From an uncultured Clostridia bacterium (GTDB taxonomy: Bacteria > Bacillota > Clostridia > Oscillospirales > Ruminococcaceae), in the NCBI GenBank assembly GCA_947624425.1, contig CANQKG010000042.1:1-9279 (forward strand): a DNA stretch of 9,279 bases, given 5' to 3'. Below, piece by piece: positions 7,120 to 9,279 of this stretch; the first letter of the stretch is position 1; the number at the start of each line of letters is the position of its first letter. The translations under genes and the position numbers were made by a program. A model generated the notes under the pieces. It ran no database searches. It saw only the letters and a program-made list of their open reading frames with translations, and was not told the origin of the DNA.

Positions 7120-7222
7120 TCTGCCGAAAATATGCCGCGGGGTCGGTCACCCGCTTTTGATTGACTTTTCTGCCGTTTTCGCATATACTAAAATAGCTGT
7201 AACGCTGAATCTCTGCCGAAAA
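7120..7222. repeat. Direct repeats TCTGCCGAAAA in the ldh-CDF intergenic region
   Basis: An 11-bp identical direct repeat, TCTGCCGAAAA, is found at 7120-7130 and 7212-7222. A shorter copy of its first seven bases (TCTGCCG) lies at 7169-7175 within the promoter spacer. One long copy lies on the ldh side and one in the CDF leader. They could be regulatory sites or the remains of a local duplication. Confidence 0.4.
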
Positions 7223-7244
7223 GAGTGACCGACCAATGACCGAC
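7142..7244. repeat. Three TGACCGAC elements around the CDF promoter and start codon
   Basis: TGACCGAC occurs as a direct pair at 7226-7233 and 7237-7244, exactly 11 bp apart (about one helical turn). A third copy lies inverted at 7142-7149 (GTCGGTCA). The first and third form a 10-bp perfect inverted repeat, GGTCGGTCAC (7141-7150) and GTGACCGACC (7225-7234), on either side of the promoter at 7161-7189. The 7237 copy overlaps the CDF start codon. The arrangement suggests an operator, but no regulator gene is in the window, so function is inference. Confidence 0.45.
7161..7189 (+). promoter_or_regulatory. Strong promoter for the broken CDF gene and ligA
   Basis: TTGACT (-35, 7161-7166) and TATACT (-10, 7184-7189) are separated by exactly 17 nt, each a 5-of-6 match to consensus. 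Transcription would start near 7196, about 40 nt before the ATG at 7236. Copies of TCTGCCG and TGACCGAC lie on both sides of the promoter, or within it, and could be regulator sites. Confidence 0.85.
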
Positions 7245-8085
7245 AGAATCCGGACGGCAATGCGTGTTTCCGTTTGCAGTATCATCATCAATTTTCTGTT
7301 ATCGCTTTTCAAATTACTGGCAGGTATCGTTTCCCGTTCCGGCGCACTGATCTCCGATGCGGTACATTCTGCTTCCGATGTATTCAGTACGCTGATCGTC
7401 ATGACCGGTATCCGGTTTTCCGACCAAAAGGCGGATCGTGAGCATCCCTATGGGCATGAGCGGCTGGAATGTGTTGCCGCGGTACTTCTCGCCGTGGTGC
7501 TGGCACTCACGGGCGTGGGGATCGCCGTCAACGGGGTCGAGCGGGTGCGGCGTGCCGAGGTTGCTGCACCGGGTCAAGGAACTGATGTTTTGGATCACCC
7601 GCCGCGCGGCACGGCGTATTTCGTCCGATGCTCTGCTGGCAGACGCATGGCATCATCGCTCCGATGCGTTTTCCTCAGTCGCCAGTTTGATCGCAGTTGC
7701 GGGCGCTATGCTGGGCTTGCCGATCCTTGACCCGATCGCCAGCGTGGTGATCGCGGTATTGATTGTAAAGGCGGCGTATACCATCGCCAAGGACGGTATC
7801 TACCGCATGCTGGATACCTCCTGTGATGAGAAGACGACCGAGGCAATTCGCAAGGTGATCTTGGAACAGGAGGGTGTGCTGCGGATCGACGATCTGAAGA
7901 CGCGGCTTTTCGGCTCCAAATTCTATGTGGATGTGGAAATAGCGGAGGACAGCACTGCCTCACTGCTGGAGGCGCACGCTGTGGCGGAACGGGTACACCG
8001 CGCGATTGAGGCCGCTTTTCCGAACGCCAAACACTGCATGGTTCATGTTAACCCCTTAAAACGGGAGGAAGTTTCAGATGAATGA
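7236..8085 (+). pseudogene. Cation diffusion facilitator (CDF) transporter, disrupted by frameshift and internal deletion
   Basis: CDF proteins export Zn2+ or other divalent metals in exchange for protons. The first part (7236 to about 7572) encodes TM1, TM2 with metal-site residues H44 and D48 (SDAVHSASD), PYGHERLE, and TM3 up to NGVERVRR and APG. It then loses homology and hits TGA at 7728-7730. The second part, in the +1 frame from about 7573 to 8085, resumes at VKELMFWITRRAARRI. It continues with the TM5 metal motif in ADAWHHRSDA, TM6 at PILDPIASVV, and the cytoplasmic domain with LFGSKFYVDVEIA and KHCMVHVNP. Intact homologues have about 12 more residues between PG and VKE (the core of TM4), so a loss of about 38 nt (3n+2) near 7571-7575 explains both the gap and the frame change. 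The start has only a weak Shine-Dalgarno. It is probably non-functional; a sequencing or assembly error is the alternative. Confidence 0.82.
8063..8070 (+). promoter_or_regulatory. Ribosome binding site of ligA within the CDF 3' end
   Basis: GGGAGGAA lies 7 nt before the ATG at 8078. Because it is a good site, ligA can be initiated independently of translation of the damaged CDF gene. The nearby ATG at 8082 is in another frame and does not lead to a ligase sequence. Confidence 0.75.
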
Positions 8086-9279
8086 GGTAAGCAAAAAAGT
8101 CGAACAGCTGCGTGAAAAGCTGCGGCAGTACAGCGACGAATACTATAATCGGGACAATCCCAGCGTGGACGACTATACCTATGATATGCTGATGCGGCAG
8201 CTTCGCACATTGGAAGAGGAATATCCCGAACTGATCACCCCTGATTCACCTACTCAACATGTGGGCGGACAGGCTTCCTCCGCCTTTCAAAAGGTGAACC
8301 ACGCGGTACAGATGGGCAGCCTGCAGGATGTATTTTCCCTGGAGGAAGTGGCTGAATTTGATGCACGGATGCAGGAGCAGCTTCAAAAGCCGCTTTATGT
8401 GGTGGAGCCGAAGATCGACGGGCTTTCGGTTTCGCTCGAATATCAAAACGGCGTGTTTGTCCGCGGTTCGACACGCGGCAACGGTTTGGTGGGGGAGGAC
8501 GTGACCCACACCCTGAAAACAATTACCGCAATCCCGAAAACGATACCCGATCCGCCCGAATATCTGGAGGTACGGGGTGAGGTCTATATGCCCAGAGAAC
8601 GGTTTTACTCTTTGATCGCCGAGCAGGAGGAGCGGGGCGAACAGCAATTTAAGAACCCGCGCAACGCGGCAGCAGGCTCGCTGCGGCAGAAGGATCCCGA
8701 GATTGCAAAGCAAAGAGAGCTTTCCGTTTTCGTATTTAACCTTCAGCAGGCGCGAGGTATCACCTTTGACAGCCACGCCCAAACACTCGATTATCTCAAA
8801 GAGAAGGGCTTTCCGGTATCGCCTTCCTATCTGCGGTGTGACACGATAGAAAAGGCGATCGCCGAGGTAAAACGGATCGGCGTCAATCGGGGCGACTATC
8901 CGTTTGATATTGACGGTGCGGTCATCAAGGTGGACAGCCTTTCCGATCGGGAACTGCTCGGCAGTACCGCAAAATGTCCGCGTTGGGCGATTGCCTTCAA
9001 ATATCCGCCGGAGGAGCGGGAAACGGTTCTGCGCGATATTGAGGTGCAGGTAGGACGCACCGGCGTACTGACGCCGACAGCCGTATTTGACCCGATCCTG
9101 CTGGCGGGCAGTACCGTCAGCCGTGCCACACTGCACAATGCCGATATGATCGCACAGAAGGATATTCGGATCGGGGATAGGATCATCGTGCGAAAAGCCG
9201 GTGATATTATACCGGAGGTGGTTTCCGTATCGGCACATGCGTCCGACAGCGTGCCCTATACCTTTCCGACCCATTGTCC
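8078..9279 (+). CDS. ligA: NAD+-dependent DNA ligase LigA (5' part; runs off window)
   Basis: The first 400 residues of a protein that is usually about 650-670 long. LigA seals nicks in DNA during replication and repair, using NAD+ to adenylate its active-site lysine. The Ia domain shows the NMN-binding YYNRDNPSVDDYTYDMLM (22-39) and TPDSPTQHVGG (54-64). The adenylation domain shows MGSLQDVFS (79-87), the nucleophile K112 in EPKIDGLSVSL, GSTRGNG (130-136), VRGEVYMP (165-172), NPRNAAAGSLRQKDP (193-207), FDIDGAVIKVD (276-286) and AIAFKYPPEE (304-313). The OB-fold follows with VGRTGVLTPTAVFDP (325-339), TLHNAD (351-356) and IRIGD...VRKAGDIIPEV (363-381). The zinc finger, HhH and BRCT domains lie beyond the window. 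The frame stays open to the last base. It overlaps the CDF stop (8083-8085) by 8 nt and probably shares the promoter at 7161-7189. Confidence 0.97.
   Translation, partial: MNEVSKKVEQLREKLRQYSDEYYNRDNPSVDDYTYDMLMRQLRTLEEEYPELITPDSPTQHVGGQASSAFQKVNHAVQMGSLQDVFSLEEVAEFDARMQEQLQKPLYVVEPKIDGLSVSLEYQNGVFVRGSTRGNGLVGEDVTHTLKTITAIPKTIPDPPEYLEVRGEVYMPRERFYSLIAEQEERGEQQFKNPRNAAAGSLRQKDPEIAKQRELSVFVFNLQQARGITFDSHAQTLDYLKEKGFPVSPSYLRCDTIEKAIAEVKRIGVNRGDYPFDIDGAVIKVDSLSDRELLGSTAKCPRWAIAFKYPPEERETVLRDIEVQVGRTGVLTPTAVFDPILLAGSTVSRATLHNADMIAQKDIRIGDRIIVRKAGDIIPEVVSVSAHASDSVPYTFPTHC

Noticed and set aside
7084..7135. Minus-strand promoter for ldh (AATACT or CATATT as -10)
   Set aside because: No acceptable -35 element lies 16-18 nt upstream of either candidate, so I did not call it.
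7137..7158. Small hairpin GCGGG/CCCGC followed by TTTT as a possible terminator
   Set aside because: The stem is only 5 bp with an 8-nt loop, the T-run is four bases, and no plus-strand gene ends upstream. It is noted only as context for the TGACCGAC box in its loop.
7570..7580. Programmed ribosomal frameshift in the CDF gene
   Set aside because: No slippery heptamer or downstream pseudoknot is evident, and a shift here would still leave out the TM4 core, so a deletion explains the data better.
8246..9274. Long minus-strand open frame of 342 codons opposite the ligA region
   Set aside because: The plus strand encodes an unmistakable LigA with all catalytic motifs over the same interval. The antisense translation has no recognisable domain and is a by-product of ligA codon bias.

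Overview
The window looks like chromosomal core-genome DNA from a Gram-positive anaerobe of the class Clostridia. It fits an Oscillospiraceae/Ruminococcaceae-type gut bacterium with moderately high GC. The evidence is the protein flavour (clostridial LDH, CDF, Lgt and FolD variants), strong AAGGAGG-type Shine-Dalgarno sites, tight gene packing with 4-17 nt overlaps, and a biotin-domain-less oxaloacetate decarboxylase alpha chain. The exact taxon is inference. I see no phage genes, insertion sequences, CRISPR arrays, tRNAs or rRNAs.

Layout. (1) Positions 1-810 hold the 3' part of an oadA-like carboxyltransferase gene, closed by a hairpin at 820-856. (2) A promoter at 865-893 opens a five-gene plus-strand operon, 921-6090: ymfF-like and ymfH-like M16 peptidase homologues (ATGA overlap), lgt (prolipoprotein diacylglyceryl transferase), folD (overlapping lgt by 17 nt) and a yebC-family gene. 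A perfect 13-bp hairpin at 6098-6128 ends it and also ends the convergent gene. (3) Positions 6133-7083, minus strand, carry a single L-lactate dehydrogenase gene. (4) A 152-bp divergent intergenic region holds an excellent sigma-70/sigma-A type promoter and a set of short repeats. (5) Positions 7236-8085 carry a cation diffusion facilitator gene broken by a frameshift and an internal deletion that removes the core of transmembrane helix 4. (6) From 8078 to the window end runs the first 400 codons of ligA, the NAD+-dependent DNA ligase, overlapping the CDF reading frame by 8 nt.

How the genes fit together. The two M16 proteins look like a complementary pair: one keeps the zinc site and the other keeps the C-terminal Arg/Tyr substrate-binding pair, so a heterodimer is likely. 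Their family is annotated as associated with EF-P modification, and the same operon ends with a YebC-family protein, a family linked to translation of difficult (polyproline) sequences. Lgt acts in lipoprotein maturation and FolD in one-carbon metabolism. OadA and LDH both act at the pyruvate node of fermentation.

The most unusual items are the disrupted CDF gene upstream of the essential ligA, and the TGACCGAC / TCTGCCGAAAA repeats around the promoter that drives them. I did not find convincing evidence of an undescribed multi-gene system.
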